A stretch of DNA of 34,715 nucleotides from Acetobacteraceae bacterium. Its GTDB lineage: Bacteria > Pseudomonadota > Alphaproteobacteria > Acetobacterales > Acetobacteraceae. The stretch is taken from the NCBI GenBank assembly GCA_027353465.1, contig DAIEHR010000082.1:1-34715 (forward strand), read 5' to 3'. This document shows positions 1 through 9,486 of this stretch, one piece after another. The notes under the pieces are model-generated. The model saw only the letters and a program-made list of their open reading frames with translations. It did not search any database and was not told where the DNA came from. Made by a program: the position numbers and the translations under genes. Numbering within the stretch: position 1 is the first letter of the stretch; every line of letters starts with the position of its first letter.

Positions 1-1056
1 GGCGGCCTCGGCCCGACCGTCGATGACCTGTCGCAGGAAATCGCCGCCCAGGCCGCCGGAGTGGGACTGGTCCTGCACGAAGAATGGCTGGCTAAGATGG
101 AGGGCTTCTTCTCCAAGCGCGCCCGCGCCATGCCGCCCAACAACGTCAAGCAGGCGATGCTGCCCGCCACGGCCGAGATGATCGACAATCCGATCGGCAC
201 CGCCTGCGGCTTCGCGCTGGACATCGGCAAGGCCCGCTTCTTCTTCACCCCCGGCGTGCCGCGCGAACTGCGCCGCATGCTGGAAGAGCAGGTGATCCCC
301 CGCATCCTCGCCCGCTCCGGCGCCCCGGCATCGATCTTCCTGAAACGGTTCCACTCCTACGGCCTGGGCGAATCTCATGTCGATCAGCTTCTGGCCGGGG
401 TCGAGGCCCTGGACCCGGACGGCGGTGTGAAGCTGGGATTCCGGGCGCACTATCCGCAGCTGGAAACCAAGCTGACAGTGCGCGGAACCGACATGACGGA
501 CGTTCACCGTAAACTCGCCCCGGTGACGGCCGAGGTGCAAAAGCGCCTGGGCAACTTCATCTTCGCGGAGGACGACAAGACGCTGGAAGGCGTCACCCTG
601 GCCGAACTGATAGCCAAGGACGCCACCCTGACCCTGGTGGAAACCTTCACCGCCGGCCAGATCGCCGCCCGCATCGCCCATCTGCCGGCGGCGGAGAAGG
701 TCTTCCGCCATGGCACCGTCGCCCGCCACCTGGACCAACTGTTCGGCGTCAAACTTCCACCCGAACTGGATCAGGCCACCACCGAGGCCGTGACCCGAGC
801 CGCGCGCGAACACACCGGCGCCACCCACGCTCTGGCGGTGCTGATCGAACTGGATGAGGGCACCGATCGCATCGACCTCGGCGGCACCATCTGGATCGGT
901 ATCGCCACCGCCGATCGCATGGAATTCCGTCGCTCGCGCATCCTCGGCGGCCGGGAATGGGTCCGATTGGGCGCGGTCGAATTGGCACTCGATTGCCTGC
1001 GCCGCTTCCTGCAAGGACTGCCCGTGGTCGAGCGTATCGACTTCGAGAAGACCTGA
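1..1056 (+). CDS. cinA: CinA-like protein, 5' truncated by the window (molybdopterin-binding domain plus degenerate PncC-type domain)
   Basis: The reading frame is open from base 1, so the true start lies outside the window. The first visible residues, GGLGPTVDDL, match the CinA/MoaB-like molybdopterin-binding signature (usually GGLGPTxDDxT). They are followed by the NNxKQAMLPA and FFTPGVPRELRRM segments typical of the CinA N-terminal and middle domains. The last 150 or so residues align with the CinA C-terminal domain, which in active members is a nicotinamide-nucleotide amidohydrolase (PncC). The catalytic motif AESCTGG is here VETFTAG, the usual Lys before LLGV is absent (LDQLFGV), and the GIAGPGG loop is not recognisable. 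The amidohydrolase activity is therefore probably lost. Codon use matches its neighbours. The MFS gene follows 22 bases downstream on the same strand. Confidence 0.85.
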   Translation, partial: GGLGPTVDDLSQEIAAQAAGVGLVLHEEWLAKMEGFFSKRARAMPPNNVKQAMLPATAEMIDNPIGTACGFALDIGKARFFFTPGVPRELRRMLEEQVIPRILARSGAPASIFLKRFHSYGLGESHVDQLLAGVEALDPDGGVKLGFRAHYPQLETKLTVRGTDMTDVHRKLAPVTAEVQKRLGNFIFAEDDKTLEGVTLAELIAKDATLTLVETFTAGQIAARIAHLPAAEKVFRHGTVARHLDQLFGVKLPPELDQATTEAVTRAAREHTGATHALAVLIELDEGTDRIDLGGTIWIGIATADRMEFRRSRILGGREWVRLGAVELALDCLRRFLQGLPVVERIDFEKT

Positions 1057-1078
1057 TTCGCCAATAAGATAGAGTCCC

Positions 1079-2320
1079 ATGCTTAAACGCCAAGAGATTG
1101 ACTCCCCCTACGCCTGGTTCCGGCTTGGGGTTTCCATGCTGCTGTCCGCCATCGGCGGGGTCGGCATGTGGTCCGTCGTGGTTGTCCTGCCCACCGTCGG
1201 GGCGGAATTCCACGCGGAGCGCGGCGCCGCGTCCCTGCCGTTCACCCTCACCATGATCGGCTTCGGTATCGGCGGAGTCATCATGGGCCGGGTCGCGGAC
1301 AAGCGGGGCATCGTGCTGCCGGTCATGATCGGCGCCTGCACGCTTGGCGCTGGCTACATGCTGGCCTCGTTCACCACCGGCCTGTGGTCGTTCGCTGCTG
1401 CCTATACGCTGATCGGCACGTTCGGCGCCGCGGCGACCTTCGTTCCGCTGATCGCCGATATCTCGTTCTGGTTCGAAAAGCGCCGGGGCATCGCGGTCGC
1501 GCTGTGCGCCTCCGGCAATTACGTCTCCGGAGCGATCTGGCCCACGCTGATCGAATGGGCGATCCGCACCCACGGCTGGCGGCCCACCCATTTCGCCATC
1601 GGCGCCTTCTGCCTGCTGGTCATGCCGCCGCTGACCCTGCTGTTGCGCAGCCGCCCGCCCCAACGCGCGGCGGGTGCTGCGATCCCCGCCGCGTCGCGTC
1701 GGCAAATCGCGTTGTCGCCGGCGACTTTGCAAACCTTGCTGGCCATCGCCGGCCTCGCCTGCTGCGTGGCGATGTCCATGCCGCAGGTCCATATCGTCGC
1801 CTATTGCGCCGACCTCGGCTACGGCCCCGCCCGAGGCGCCCAGATGCTCTCCCTCATGCTCGGTTTTGGCATTGTCAGCCGGGTTGGGTCAGGATTCCTG
1901 GCTGATCGGCTCGGCGGCGTGGCTACCCTGCTGATTGGCTCCGCCGCCCAAATGACGGCGTTGACCCTGTATTTGATGATGGACGGGCTGACGTCGCTCT
2001 ACATCATTTCCGCCCTGTTCGGCCTGTTTCAGGGCGGCTTGGTGCCCAGCTACGCGATCATCATCCGCGAGTGCTTCCCCGCGAAGCAAGCCGGCGCCCG
2101 TGTCGGCGTGGTGATGATGATGACCCTGCTGGGCATGGCCCTGGGCGGGTGGATGAGCGGCGTGATCTTCGATTACACGGGATCTTACCGAGCAGCGTTT
2201 GCCAATGGGATAGGGTGGAACGCGCTGAACTTCGCGATCGCCCTGTTCTTCCTGTCGCGCTCCCGGATCACCGGACTCCGCTTGGCCACAGCACCACACG
2301 CAAGGTCTGCAGCAGAATGA
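1079..2320 (+). CDS. MFS permease (OFA/monocarboxylate-type)
   Basis: This is a 413-residue protein with about 12 hydrophobic segments in two halves joined by a basic central loop near residues 190-215. The loop between the second and third helices reads GRVADKRG, the classic major-facilitator motif between TM2 and TM3, and GFLADRLGG repeats it in the second half. The pattern resembles oxalate/formate antiporter and monocarboxylate-type permeases, whose substrates are usually small organic acids. The actual substrate cannot be read from the sequence. The ATG lies 22 bases after cinA, so the two may be co-transcribed. Its last 53 bases overlap the end of the convergent sugar transferase gene. 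Confidence 0.85.
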   Translation: MLKRQEIDSPYAWFRLGVSMLLSAIGGVGMWSVVVVLPTVGAEFHAERGAASLPFTLTMIGFGIGGVIMGRVADKRGIVLPVMIGACTLGAGYMLASFTTGLWSFAAAYTLIGTFGAAATFVPLIADISFWFEKRRGIAVALCASGNYVSGAIWPTLIEWAIRTHGWRPTHFAIGAFCLLVMPPLTLLLRSRPPQRAAGAAIPAASRRQIALSPATLQTLLAIAGLACCVAMSMPQVHIVAYCADLGYGPARGAQMLSLMLGFGIVSRVGSGFLADRLGGVATLLIGSAAQMTALTLYLMMDGLTSLYIISALFGLFQGGLVPSYAIIIRECFPAKQAGARVGVVMMMTLLGMALGGWMSGVIFDYTGSYRAAFANGIGWNALNFAIALFFLSRSRITGLRLATAPHARSAAE

Positions 2321-3680
2321 CGAAATCGAACAGGATGGAGAAATTCTTCACATAATACAGATCGTAGCTCAGCTTGGACCGGGCATCGTCGATCGAGGCA
2401 CCATAGGGATAGTTGATCTGCGCCCAGCCGGTCAGCCCGGCCTTGACCATGTGCCGTTCATTATAGAGTGGGATGTTCTCGGCCAGCTCCTTTACGAACA
2501 TCGGCCGTTCGGGTCGCGGGCCGACGAACGACATCTCCCCTTTCAAGATGTTAACCAGTTGCGGCAACTCGTCGATCCGGGCGCGCCGCAGGAAGTTGCC
2601 AACCAAGGTAATGCGGTCGTCCCGCTTCGCGGCCCATACCGCCCCGCCGGCCTCAGCGTTGACTCTCATGGTGCGTAACTTCATGATAGAAAACACTTTT
2701 CCGTCCATAGTTACGCGTTCCTGGCGGTAGAGCACCGGTCCCGCGCCCTCCAGCCGGATCGCCAGCATGCCGCCCAGGATCAGCGGCGCTGTTAGCAGCA
2801 GGACTAAAGAGCTCACAATCAGGTCGAACCCGCGCTTCAGAAACCGGTCCAGCGCCCCGAAGGTGAAACCATCGGTATAGACTAACCAGCCGAGTTCCAT
2901 CCGCTTCAGGTCGATGCGACGGATCTCCCGCTCCACGAAACTGAGGTACTGGATCACCGGAAAGCCGGCCTTCTTGCACTCCAGCAGCCGTTCCAGATTC
3001 ATGCCGCGGCGCTCGTCTGGTGCGACGATAATCAGGTCGGCATCCACCTTGATGGCGGCGGAGACGATGTTGAAGCCCTCGGGGCAGACGATGTGGTCCG
3101 GCCGTTCGGCGAGCAGCCGCGGGTCCACGATCTCCTGCTGGTCATGCACCAGGGTGACGTCGTCATGCAGGCTGCTGCCCTCCCGCCCCAGCATATGCAG
3201 TAGGTCCCAGGCCCGCTGACCGGCGCCGACGATCAGCAGGCGGCGGCGCAGCACCCGGCGGCGGATGAGTACATCGATGATCAGGCGGGCCAAGAACGCG
3301 CAGAACGTGAACGTCACCACCGCCAGGCTGAACAGCATGGTCTGGTCGCGGCCACCCGGCGTGATGGCGTGGGGAAGAAGCAGCGGCTGGATCAACGAAA
3401 CCAGGACCTCCAACCCGCCACCCATGCCGACCACCAGCGGCACGCGGGTCAACGAGCGTCCGGCTTCCAGGATCGCTTCCCGGCGATACAGCCCCATGGC
3501 GAACAGCAGCAGCAGGTCGAACGCCGGATATCCCAGGCCACGGGAGTCAGCCGGCAGCCTGAACAGGTCCAGCGCATCAGGTCGCGATATCGCCAACACC
3601 AGCGGCCAGACCGACATGACCAGTATGGCGTCCAGGGCGAACAGCACCGTGCCAGTGGTTGTCTTAGAAATTCCGAACAT
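2268..3680 (-). CDS. Exopolysaccharide-type undecaprenyl-phosphate sugar phosphotransferase
   Basis: This 470-residue inner-membrane protein has several N-terminal membrane segments, then a Rossmann-like CoA-binding/NAD-type region (LLIVGAGQRAWDLL near residue 150). After a further hydrophobic helix comes a C-terminal bacterial sugar transferase domain with KRGFDLIVS, YRQERV, MKLRTM, RRARIDELPQL and SFVGPRPERP. These are hallmarks of enzymes that transfer a sugar-1-phosphate to undecaprenyl phosphate, the first step of exopolysaccharide or O-antigen assembly. The LVYTDGF segment before the catalytic domain recalls the subfamily associated with PEP-CTERM/exosortase loci (TIGR03013-like), but no exosortase genes are visible. 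The ATG at 3680 is preceded by an AGGA element. It stands alone, and its 3' end overlaps the convergent MFS gene. Confidence 0.88.
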   Translation of the reverse strand: MFGISKTTTGTVLFALDAILVMSVWPLVLAISRPDALDLFRLPADSRGLGYPAFDLLLLFAMGLYRREAILEAGRSLTRVPLVVGMGGGLEVLVSLIQPLLLPHAITPGGRDQTMLFSLAVVTFTFCAFLARLIIDVLIRRRVLRRRLLIVGAGQRAWDLLHMLGREGSSLHDDVTLVHDQQEIVDPRLLAERPDHIVCPEGFNIVSAAIKVDADLIIVAPDERRGMNLERLLECKKAGFPVIQYLSFVEREIRRIDLKRMELGWLVYTDGFTFGALDRFLKRGFDLIVSSLVLLLTAPLILGGMLAIRLEGAGPVLYRQERVTMDGKVFSIMKLRTMRVNAEAGGAVWAAKRDDRITLVGNFLRRARIDELPQLVNILKGEMSFVGPRPERPMFVKELAENIPLYNERHMVKAGLTGWAQINYPYGASIDDARSKLSYDLYYVKNFSILFDFVILLQTLRVVLWPSGVR

Positions 3681-3995
3681 CCTGATCCTGGTTCCGAACC
3701 GGCTTGCGCGCCGTCTCCCGCCAAGCGTTCTACAACCGGAACATGGCTGTTGTTAACAGAATTACGGATGATTGGCGCGGAAACGCCGCCGCCAAATGCC
3801 GCTGCATTTTGGTTCTCTCCGCTCGGCGAAAGTTGATCGCCAGACGGGCCATAAATGCCTCTGATTAACCGATCGATCGGGGACCGATCTGGTTCGTGAT
3901 TGGACTCAAGGTACCACCGATCCGTAAACTTCGTTCCGAACAACACGCTTTACGCGGCTGTGTTTCCATCGATTGTGCCCAAAGGACCGATCCCT
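3681..3995. promoter_or_regulatory. Divergent intergenic region with repeated CCGATC hexamers
   Basis: These 315 bases separate the divergent sugar transferase and dioxygenase genes and should hold both promoters. No clear -35/-10 pair was found. The hexamer CCGATC occurs four times, at 3869, 3884, 3917 and 3987. The first copy lies inside a perfect 12-base palindrome, CCGATCGATCGG (3869-3880). A regulator site is possible but unproven. An open frame crosses this region on the minus strand, but it has no family resemblance. Confidence 0.35.
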
Positions 3996-4898
3996 GTGAC
4001 GATCTGTCTCGACCAAGCCATGATTCAACGCTTTCGTGAGGATGGGTTCCTTTGCTTCGATACCGGGCTGTCCGCACCGGAAATCGCAACGCTGCGCGCA
4101 ACACTTTCAACGTTGCACACCGATAACGTTGGTTTCAAGGAAGGAGCGCTCTTCGACGCGATGGGCGTCGACGACGGCTCCGCCCCAGCGCGGTTTCCGC
4201 AGATATTGCACCCGCGTTCATTCGCGCCCCAACTGATCGGCAGCCCGTTCTATCGGATCGCCCGCGGTATCGCCGAACAGATCCTCGGTAAGGATGTCCG
4301 GTTCAAGGCCGATATCTCGTTGCTGAAGCCCGCGCAGATTGGCGGTCCCACGCCGTGGCACCAGGATGAGGCGTTCCAGGACCCCGCCTTCGACTATCAG
4401 GAAATCAGTTTCTGGCTGGCGCTCCAGCCCGTCGATACGTCCAATGGGTGCATGGCCTATGTCCCCGGCTCCCACAAAGGCCCTGTGCTGCCGCATGGCT
4501 TTCCCGGCGGTGACTCCCGCATTCACGCGCTGGAGTGCATCGACGGCTTCGACCCGCTGGACGCGGTTTCCTGTCCGCTGCCGGCCGGGGGGTGCGTGAT
4601 CCATAACGGGAAAACCGTGCATGGCGCTGGCCCAAACGCCTCGGGCGGTGACCGGATGGCCTATGTTTTGATCTTCGATACGGTGCCGGTCCCGGCAAAA
4701 ACCGAACGGCATTTCCCCTGGCGCGCCCACCACAAGACGGCCCGGGCGCAGCGCGAGTTGGAGTGGCGCCGGCACGGCGGCATCCTCGTGCATTTGTGGC
4801 GGCAACGCACTCGGGTCCGGATCACCAATATCCGCACCCTGCTGTTTGATATGCGTCGGGCTCTCCGCGCGGTCAGGCGTGTGGTGAGCGCCGGCTAG
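3996..4898 (+). CDS. Phytanoyl-CoA dioxygenase (PhyH) family, Fe(II)/2-oxoglutarate oxygenase
   Basis: From the GTG at 3996 the protein has 300 residues. This start is preferred because AAAGGA lies about 10 bases upstream. The frame extends to a TTG at 3900, and an ATG at 4020 is also possible. The double-stranded beta-helix iron site is visible: WHQDEAF gives His122 and Asp124, TVHGAGPN gives the distal His209, and Arg220 in GGDRMAYV fits 2-oxoglutarate binding. FREDGFLCFD at the start and MAYVPGSHKGPVLPHG in the middle are typical of PhyH proteins. Members hydroxylate many substrates (fatty acyl-CoAs, ectoine, secondary metabolites), so the substrate is unknown. It is convergent with secA, 43 bases away. 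Confidence 0.85.
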   Translation: MTICLDQAMIQRFREDGFLCFDTGLSAPEIATLRATLSTLHTDNVGFKEGALFDAMGVDDGSAPARFPQILHPRSFAPQLIGSPFYRIARGIAEQILGKDVRFKADISLLKPAQIGGPTPWHQDEAFQDPAFDYQEISFWLALQPVDTSNGCMAYVPGSHKGPVLPHGFPGGDSRIHALECIDGFDPLDAVSCPLPAGGCVIHNGKTVHGAGPNASGGDRMAYVLIFDTVPVPAKTERHFPWRAHHKTARAQRELEWRRHGGILVHLWRQRTRVRITNIRTLLFDMRRALRAVRRVVSAG

Positions 4899-4941
4899 CG
4901 CCTGTCACCTGCGGATGGTGCCTCAACCGCTTGTGGACACC

Positions 4942-7671
4942 TCAGCCCAAGCGGCCATGGCAGTGTTTGTACTTCTTCCCCGATCCGCAGGGGCATTGCG
5001 CATTGCGCGGTGTTCCGGCCCAGGTGCTTTCGTCGTTTGGGTCAACAGCCGCCAGCCTGGACTGCGCGATCGACACGATCCCGGTGTCCACCGGCGGCTC
5101 AGCCAGGGCAAGATCGCCCGCGAGGGCAGATCGCGGTTCGGCATGGCTTTCCGTCATCTGAAGGAACGGCGGCGGTTCCATCGGGCGTTCGGGGGCGAGT
5201 TCCACGCGGGCCAGCATGCCGGTGACACGTTCCTTCAACTCACCCAGCATGGCGTTGAACAGGGTGAAGGCCTCGGATTTGTATTCGTTCAGCGGGTCGC
5301 GCTGGCCATAGGCACGCAGACCGATACCCTGGCGCAGGTGGTCCAGGGCATACAGATGCTCTTTCCACACCGCATCCAGCGTCTGGATCAGCAGGCTCTT
5401 TTCGATGAACCGCATCAGTTCGGGACCCATGTTGGCGGCTTTCGCGGCCATCATTTGGTCCACCGCCTGTTCGATCCGCTCGCGCAGGTGGGTTTCGTCG
5501 ATGCCTTCTTCCTTGCCCCAAGCCTCGATGGGTAGTTCCATGTTGAAGACGCGGCGGACATCGGCGGCCAGATCGGCCAGCTCCCATTGTTCGGAGAACG
5601 CCTTTTCCGGAACCCGAGCGGCGACCATCAGAGCCAGGACCTCACTGCGCATGTCGGCGACCGTCTCGGCGACATCCGGCAGCTTCATGAACTCTTTGCG
5701 CTGGGCATAGACCTCCTTGCGCTGGGCGTTCATGACGTCGTCGTATTTCAGCACGTTCTTGCGGGTGTCGAAGTTGCGAGCCTCGACTTTTTTCTGTGCT
5801 TTTTCAAGGGCTTTGTTGATCCAGGGATGCACGATGGCCTCCCCGTCCTTCAGGCCCAGGCGCTGCAACATGCCGCCCATCCGATCGGAGCCGAAGATAC
5901 GCATCAAATCGTCTTCCAGTGACAGGAAGAACCGCGAACGGCCCGGATCGCCCTGACGGCCGGACCGGCCGCGCAACTGGTTGTCGATGCGGCGGCTTTC
6001 GTGCCGTTCGGTGCCGATCACGAACAGCCCGCCGGCGTCCTTGACTTTCTGGTGGGCGATCGCGTTTTCCTCGCGGATTTTGGCTTCGCGGGCGGCCCTG
6101 GCGTCCGGGTCGTGGATGTTGGCCAGTTCCTTGCGCAGCCGCACGTCCAGGTTGCCACCGAGTTTGATGTCGGTGCCGCGGCCGGCCATGTTGGTGGCGA
6201 TCACCACTGCGCCGGGCGCACCGGCCTGGGACACGATCTCGGCTTCCTGCTCGTGGAAGCGGGCGTTCAGGACCGAGTGCGGGACCTTCTTCTTCTTCAG
6301 CAGCTCGCTGATCGTCTCGCTCTTTTCGATCGACGTGGTGCCGACCAGCACCGGCTGGCCCTTGGCGCGGGCCTCATCGATCAGGACGGCAACCGCTTCA
6401 TACTTCTCGGCGGCGGTGCGATAGACCTCGTCGTCCTCGTCCTTGCGGGTGACGGTGACGTTGGTGGGGATTTCCACCACATCCAGCTTGTAGATTTCGG
6501 CGAACTCATCGGCCTCGGTCATTGCCGTGCCGGTCATGCCGCCCAGCTTGGGATACAGGCGGAAGTAGTTCTGGAAGGTGATCGACGCCAGGGTCTGGTT
6601 TTCGGCCTGGACTGTGACGTGCTCCTTCGCCTCCAGCGCCTGATGCAGGCCCTCGGAATAGCGGCGGCCCTGCATCATGCGGCCGGTGAATTCGTCGATG
6701 ATGACGACCTGATCGTCGCGGACGATGTAATCGACATCGCGGGTGAACAGGGTATGCGCCCGGACCGACTGCTGGACGTGATGGACGACCGAGACGTTGA
6801 AAATGTCGTAAAGGTTGCCCTCGGTGATGACCCCGGCGGCCTTCAGCATGTCCTCGACCCGTTCGCTGCCGGGTTCGGTCAGCGACACCGTCTTGAACTT
6901 TTCATCCTTCTCATAGGTGGACGGGTCTTTCACCAGCTCTTTCACCACCAGATCGACTTGGCGATACAGGTCGGAGCTGTCCTCGGCGGGGCCGGAGATG
7001 ATCAGCGGCGTGCGGGCTTCGTCGATCAGGATCGAGTCCACCTCGTCCACGATGGCGAAGAAGAAGTCGCGCTGGACCATGTCCTCCAGCCGATACTTCA
7101 TGTTGTCGCGCAGATAGTCGAAGCCGAACTCGTTGTTCGTGCCATAGGTGATGTCGGCGGCGTATTGCGTCCGCTTGGTATCCTCATCCTGGCCGTGCAC
7201 CACCACGCCGTAGCTCAGACCCAGGAAGTTATAGATCTGACCCATCCAGTCGGCATCGCGACGGGCCAGGTAGTCGTTCACCGTCACGACGTGGACGCCC
7301 TTGCCGGCCAGGGCGTTGAGGTACACCGGCAGCGTGGCGACCAGGGTCTTGCCTTCGCCGGTCTTCATCTCGGAGATTTTGCCGTCGTGCAGCACCATGC
7401 CGCCGACGAGCTGAACGTCGAAGTGGCGCTGTCCCAGGACCCGCCGGCTGGCCTCGCGCACCGTGGCGAAGGCCTCGGGCAGCAGATCATCCAGCGTTGC
7501 CCCGGATGCCAACCGAGCTCGGAATTCGACTGTTTTGGCCGCCAGCGCTTCGTCGGACAGCGCCTTCATGCCGTCTTCGAGTGCGTTGATCGCCGGAACA
7601 CGCCGCTGGTACCCTTTCAGGGAGCGGTCGTTGGCGGAGCCGAAAATGGCACGGGCAATAGAGGCGAGCAT
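4942..7671 (-). CDS. secA: Preprotein translocase ATPase SecA
   Basis: This 909-residue ATPase drives unfolded preproteins through the SecYEG channel. Walker A is MKTGEGKT (residues 102-109). [16 protein letters not shown] is the Walker B and following segment. [26 protein letters not shown] and the C-terminal helical scaffold are intact. The tail ends in [14 protein letters not shown] (Cys893, Cys895, Cys904, His905), the zinc-binding SecB-interacting motif. The frame extends upstream to 7743, but the ATG at 7671 starts the conserved [17 protein letters not shown]. It is preceded by GGAAGG (plus-strand 7677-7682), so this start is preferred. It is a single gene, convergent with the PhyH gene. 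Confidence 0.98.
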   Translation of the reverse strand: MLASIARAIFGSANDRSLKGYQRRVPAINALEDGMKALSDEALAAKTVEFRARLASGATLDDLLPEAFATVREASRRVLGQRHFDVQLVGGMVLHDGKISEMKTGEGKTLVATLPVYLNALAGKGVHVVTVNDYLARRDADWMGQIYNFLGLSYGVVVHGQDEDTKRTQYAADITYGTNNEFGFDYLRDNMKYRLEDMVQRDFFFAIVDEVDSILIDEARTPLIISGPAEDSSDLYRQVDLVVKELVKDPSTYEKDEKFKTVSLTEPGSERVEDMLKAAGVITEGNLYDIFNVSVVHHVQQSVRAHTLFTRDVDYIVRDDQVVIIDEFTGRMMQGRRYSEGLHQALEAKEHVTVQAENQTLASITFQNYFRLYPKLGGMTGTAMTEADEFAEIYKLDVVEIPTNVTVTRKDEDDEVYRTAAEKYEAVAVLIDEARAKGQPVLVGTTSIEKSETISELLKKKKVPHSVLNARFHEQEAEIVSQAGAPGAVVIATNMAGRGTDIKLGGNLDVRLRKELANIHDPDARAAREAKIREENAIAHQKVKDAGGLFVIGTERHESRRIDNQLRGRSGRQGDPGRSRFFLSLEDDLMRIFGSDRMGGMLQRLGLKDGEAIVHPWINKALEKAQKKVEARNFDTRKNVLKYDDVMNAQRKEVYAQRKEFMKLPDVAETVADMRSEVLALMVAARVPEKAFSEQWELADLAADVRRVFNMELPIEAWGKEEGIDETHLRERIEQAVDQMMAAKAANMGPELMRFIEKSLLIQTLDAVWKEHLYALDHLRQGIGLRAYGQRDPLNEYKSEAFTLFNAMLGELKERVTGMLARVELAPERPMEPPPFLQMTESHAEPRSALAGDLALAEPPVDTGIVSIAQSRLAAVDPNDESTWAGTPRNAQCPCGSGKKYKHCHGRLG

Positions 7672-8392
7672 ACGGACCTTCCAAGCGCTATCAGTCCGGG
7701 CAGACCCAGACGCGCGACCTTCAGATAGGACCCGAAGCGCCAAGGGTCAACGAGAACGAGAAAAGTGGCTGGGCCGATGTGGTGAACAATCGCGGCGTGC
7801 GGCCGTTGACGCGATTGGTTGGGTCGGGTGGGTGAGCGTGCGGCGTCTAACGAGCGTCTCAAAGAACGATAATTTGCACTAATCCTCAAAACATGGACGG
7901 TCCCTGCTTCCAGTTGCGTTTGTAGGCTAAGGCAGTCGCGCAAAAAATGCGCATCCAACGATGCGGTTGCCCTCTCTGCCAATGTCACGGCTTATATACA
8001 GACGTGGGAATTTAATCAACCATTCTCCGGTTCAGCCATGCACAGCAGAAGGGGCGGAGGAGGGAAGGCGATTAACCGCTGCGATACCCGTAAGGATACG
8101 CGGCGAAATAAACGAGTCGTTTGACGGGAGCCGTCGGCATCTCATCGTCATGGCTGGCGCAGGCCATCACAGGCGTTAACGGAGGGCGATGATCCTTCGG
8201 GTTTTGTCCCGCGAGTGACGCGGTGTTTGTCTGTGGATTTAGATAACAGGTTGGCGGAAAGAGGATTTCTCCATCCCGTGTCGGCCGGAACAGGCCCGGC
8301 CATGACGAATAGGCAAATACGCGTTCCGCTAACTCATTATCCAGATGGTCATCGAGGGCCGGAAGACCGTCGATGCCCATGCCCCACAGCCG
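7672..8392. other. Long intergenic region upstream of secA, no convincing gene
   Basis: About 720 bases between secA and the next minus-strand gene. Small frames of 61-102 codons occur on both strands, but none has a good ribosome site, a recognisable family or consistent codon use. The secA promoter should lie near the left end, but no clear boxes were seen. A small hairpin GACGG-GAG-CCGTC is at 8123-8135, next to the near-palindrome AAACGA-G-TCGTTT (8110-8122). A palindromic repeat-type element is at 8277-8310. The region looks less GC-constrained than the genes around it. Confidence 0.6.
8277..8310 (-). repeat. Palindromic interspersed-repeat-type element
   Basis: GGCCGG (8283-8288) and CCGGCC (8296-8301) form a perfect six-base stem with a seven-base loop. 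On the minus strand the element reads CGTCATGGCCGGGCCTGTTC at its core. This is very like a short intergenic repeat common in Rhizobiales and Rhodospirillales genomes, which when translated gives spurious SWPGL-type peptides. Only one clear copy is in this window, so the repeat assignment rests on recollection of the family. A partial, weaker match may exist near 8149-8172. Confidence 0.4.
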
Positions 8393-9388
8393 CTAAATGA
8401 ACACGCCCGCCATGCCGCCCGCCGGATACCGCGTCCCCGCCGCCGCCCCCACCGGGATCGCGGCGGAAATCAGCGCCACATCGGCGGCTGACAGCACCAC
8501 GTTCAGGGCGCCGATGTTTTCATCCAGGCGCGGCGCGTAGCGGGTGCCTGGAATGGCAACGACGTCCGGCCCCTGCGCCAGCAGCCAGGCCAGCGTCACC
8601 TGCGCCGGGGTGCAGGCCTTCGCCGCCGCGATTTCCTCGATCTTCGCGACCAGCGCCCGATTTTGGCCGAAGTTCGCCTCCTGAAACCGCGGATGCGCCG
8701 CCCTGCGGCCATCGACGTCGGCGAAAGTCTTGATCGCGCCCGTCAAAAAGCCGCGCCCCAGCGGGGAATAGGCGACGAAGCCGATGCCCAGTTCAGTCGT
8801 GGTCTTGCGGGTTTCCTCAGCCTCCTGGCGGTACAGCAAAGAGTATTCGGTCTGCACGGCGGCGATCGGATGCACGGCGTGCGCCCGGCGGATTCGATCC
8901 GGTGCCGCTTCGGACATTCCCAGGAACCGCACCTTGCCTTGCTGAACCAGCTTCGCCATCGCGCCGACCGTATCCTCGACCGGGACAGCCGGATCGACGC
9001 GGTGCTGGTAATACAGGTCGATCACCTCGACCCCGAGCCGCTTCAAACTGGCCTCGCAGGCCTCGATAACATATTCGGGGCGGCCGTTGACGCCGTTCGG
9101 CTGGCCGGGCCGCTGGGTCTGGCCAAACTTGGTGGCCAGCACGACCTTGTCGCGGCGGCCTTTCAATGCCCGGCCGACCACCTGTTCGTTATGGCCCCAG
9201 CCGTACATATCCGAGGAGTCGAAGTGATCCACGCCCATGTCGATCGCATGGCGGATCAAGTCCTCGGACACCGCGTCCTCAGCCGAACCGTAAATGCCGG
9301 AGAGCGACATGCATCCCAGGCCAATCGCGGATACGGACAGGCCGCCCCGCCCGAGCGGACGATGCGCGAGGATGGGTTGTGTTGCCAT
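8393..9388 (-). CDS. Aldo/keto reductase (NADPH-dependent oxidoreductase)
   Basis: This 331-residue TIM-barrel enzyme has the catalytic tetrad visible as Asp57 (DHFDSSDMYG), Tyr62, Lys87 (LATKFG) and His129 (YYQHRVDP). The C-terminal half carries YSPLGRGFLTG, and the cofactor-binding stretch near the end reads IPGTR. It most resembles the AKR11/AKR13-like group of general aldehyde and ketone reductases. The ATG at 9388 is chosen over a frame extension to 9421 because GGAGA lies just upstream and family members start at about this point. It lies about 100 bases downstream of the haem peroxidase gene on the same strand. The substrate is not predictable. Confidence 0.9.
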   Translation of the reverse strand: MATQPILAHRPLGRGGLSVSAIGLGCMSLSGIYGSAEDAVSEDLIRHAIDMGVDHFDSSDMYGWGHNEQVVGRALKGRRDKVVLATKFGQTQRPGQPNGVNGRPEYVIEACEASLKRLGVEVIDLYYQHRVDPAVPVEDTVGAMAKLVQQGKVRFLGMSEAAPDRIRRAHAVHPIAAVQTEYSLLYRQEAEETRKTTTELGIGFVAYSPLGRGFLTGAIKTFADVDGRRAAHPRFQEANFGQNRALVAKIEEIAAAKACTPAQVTLAWLLAQGPDVVAIPGTRYAPRLDENIGALNVVLSAADVALISAAIPVGAAAGTRYPAGGMAGVFI

Positions 9389-9486
9389 GAGGTTAAGTCT
9401 CCGATTGCCATTTGCCGGCATTATGGCGGGGCGGGCGGTTTGGCGCCAGGGCAGGGGCCAGCCGGCTTCCGCGCGCGCGGCGGCGA

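Noticed and set aside
6001-7728. 575-codon open frame opposite secA
   Set aside because: Antisense shadow of secA, produced by GC-rich codon bias; its composition is that of a mirrored coding strand.
8072-8380. 102-codon minus-strand frame in the intergenic region near secA
   Set aside because: It reads SWPGLFRPTRDG, a peptide typical of translated intergenic repeats, not of a protein.
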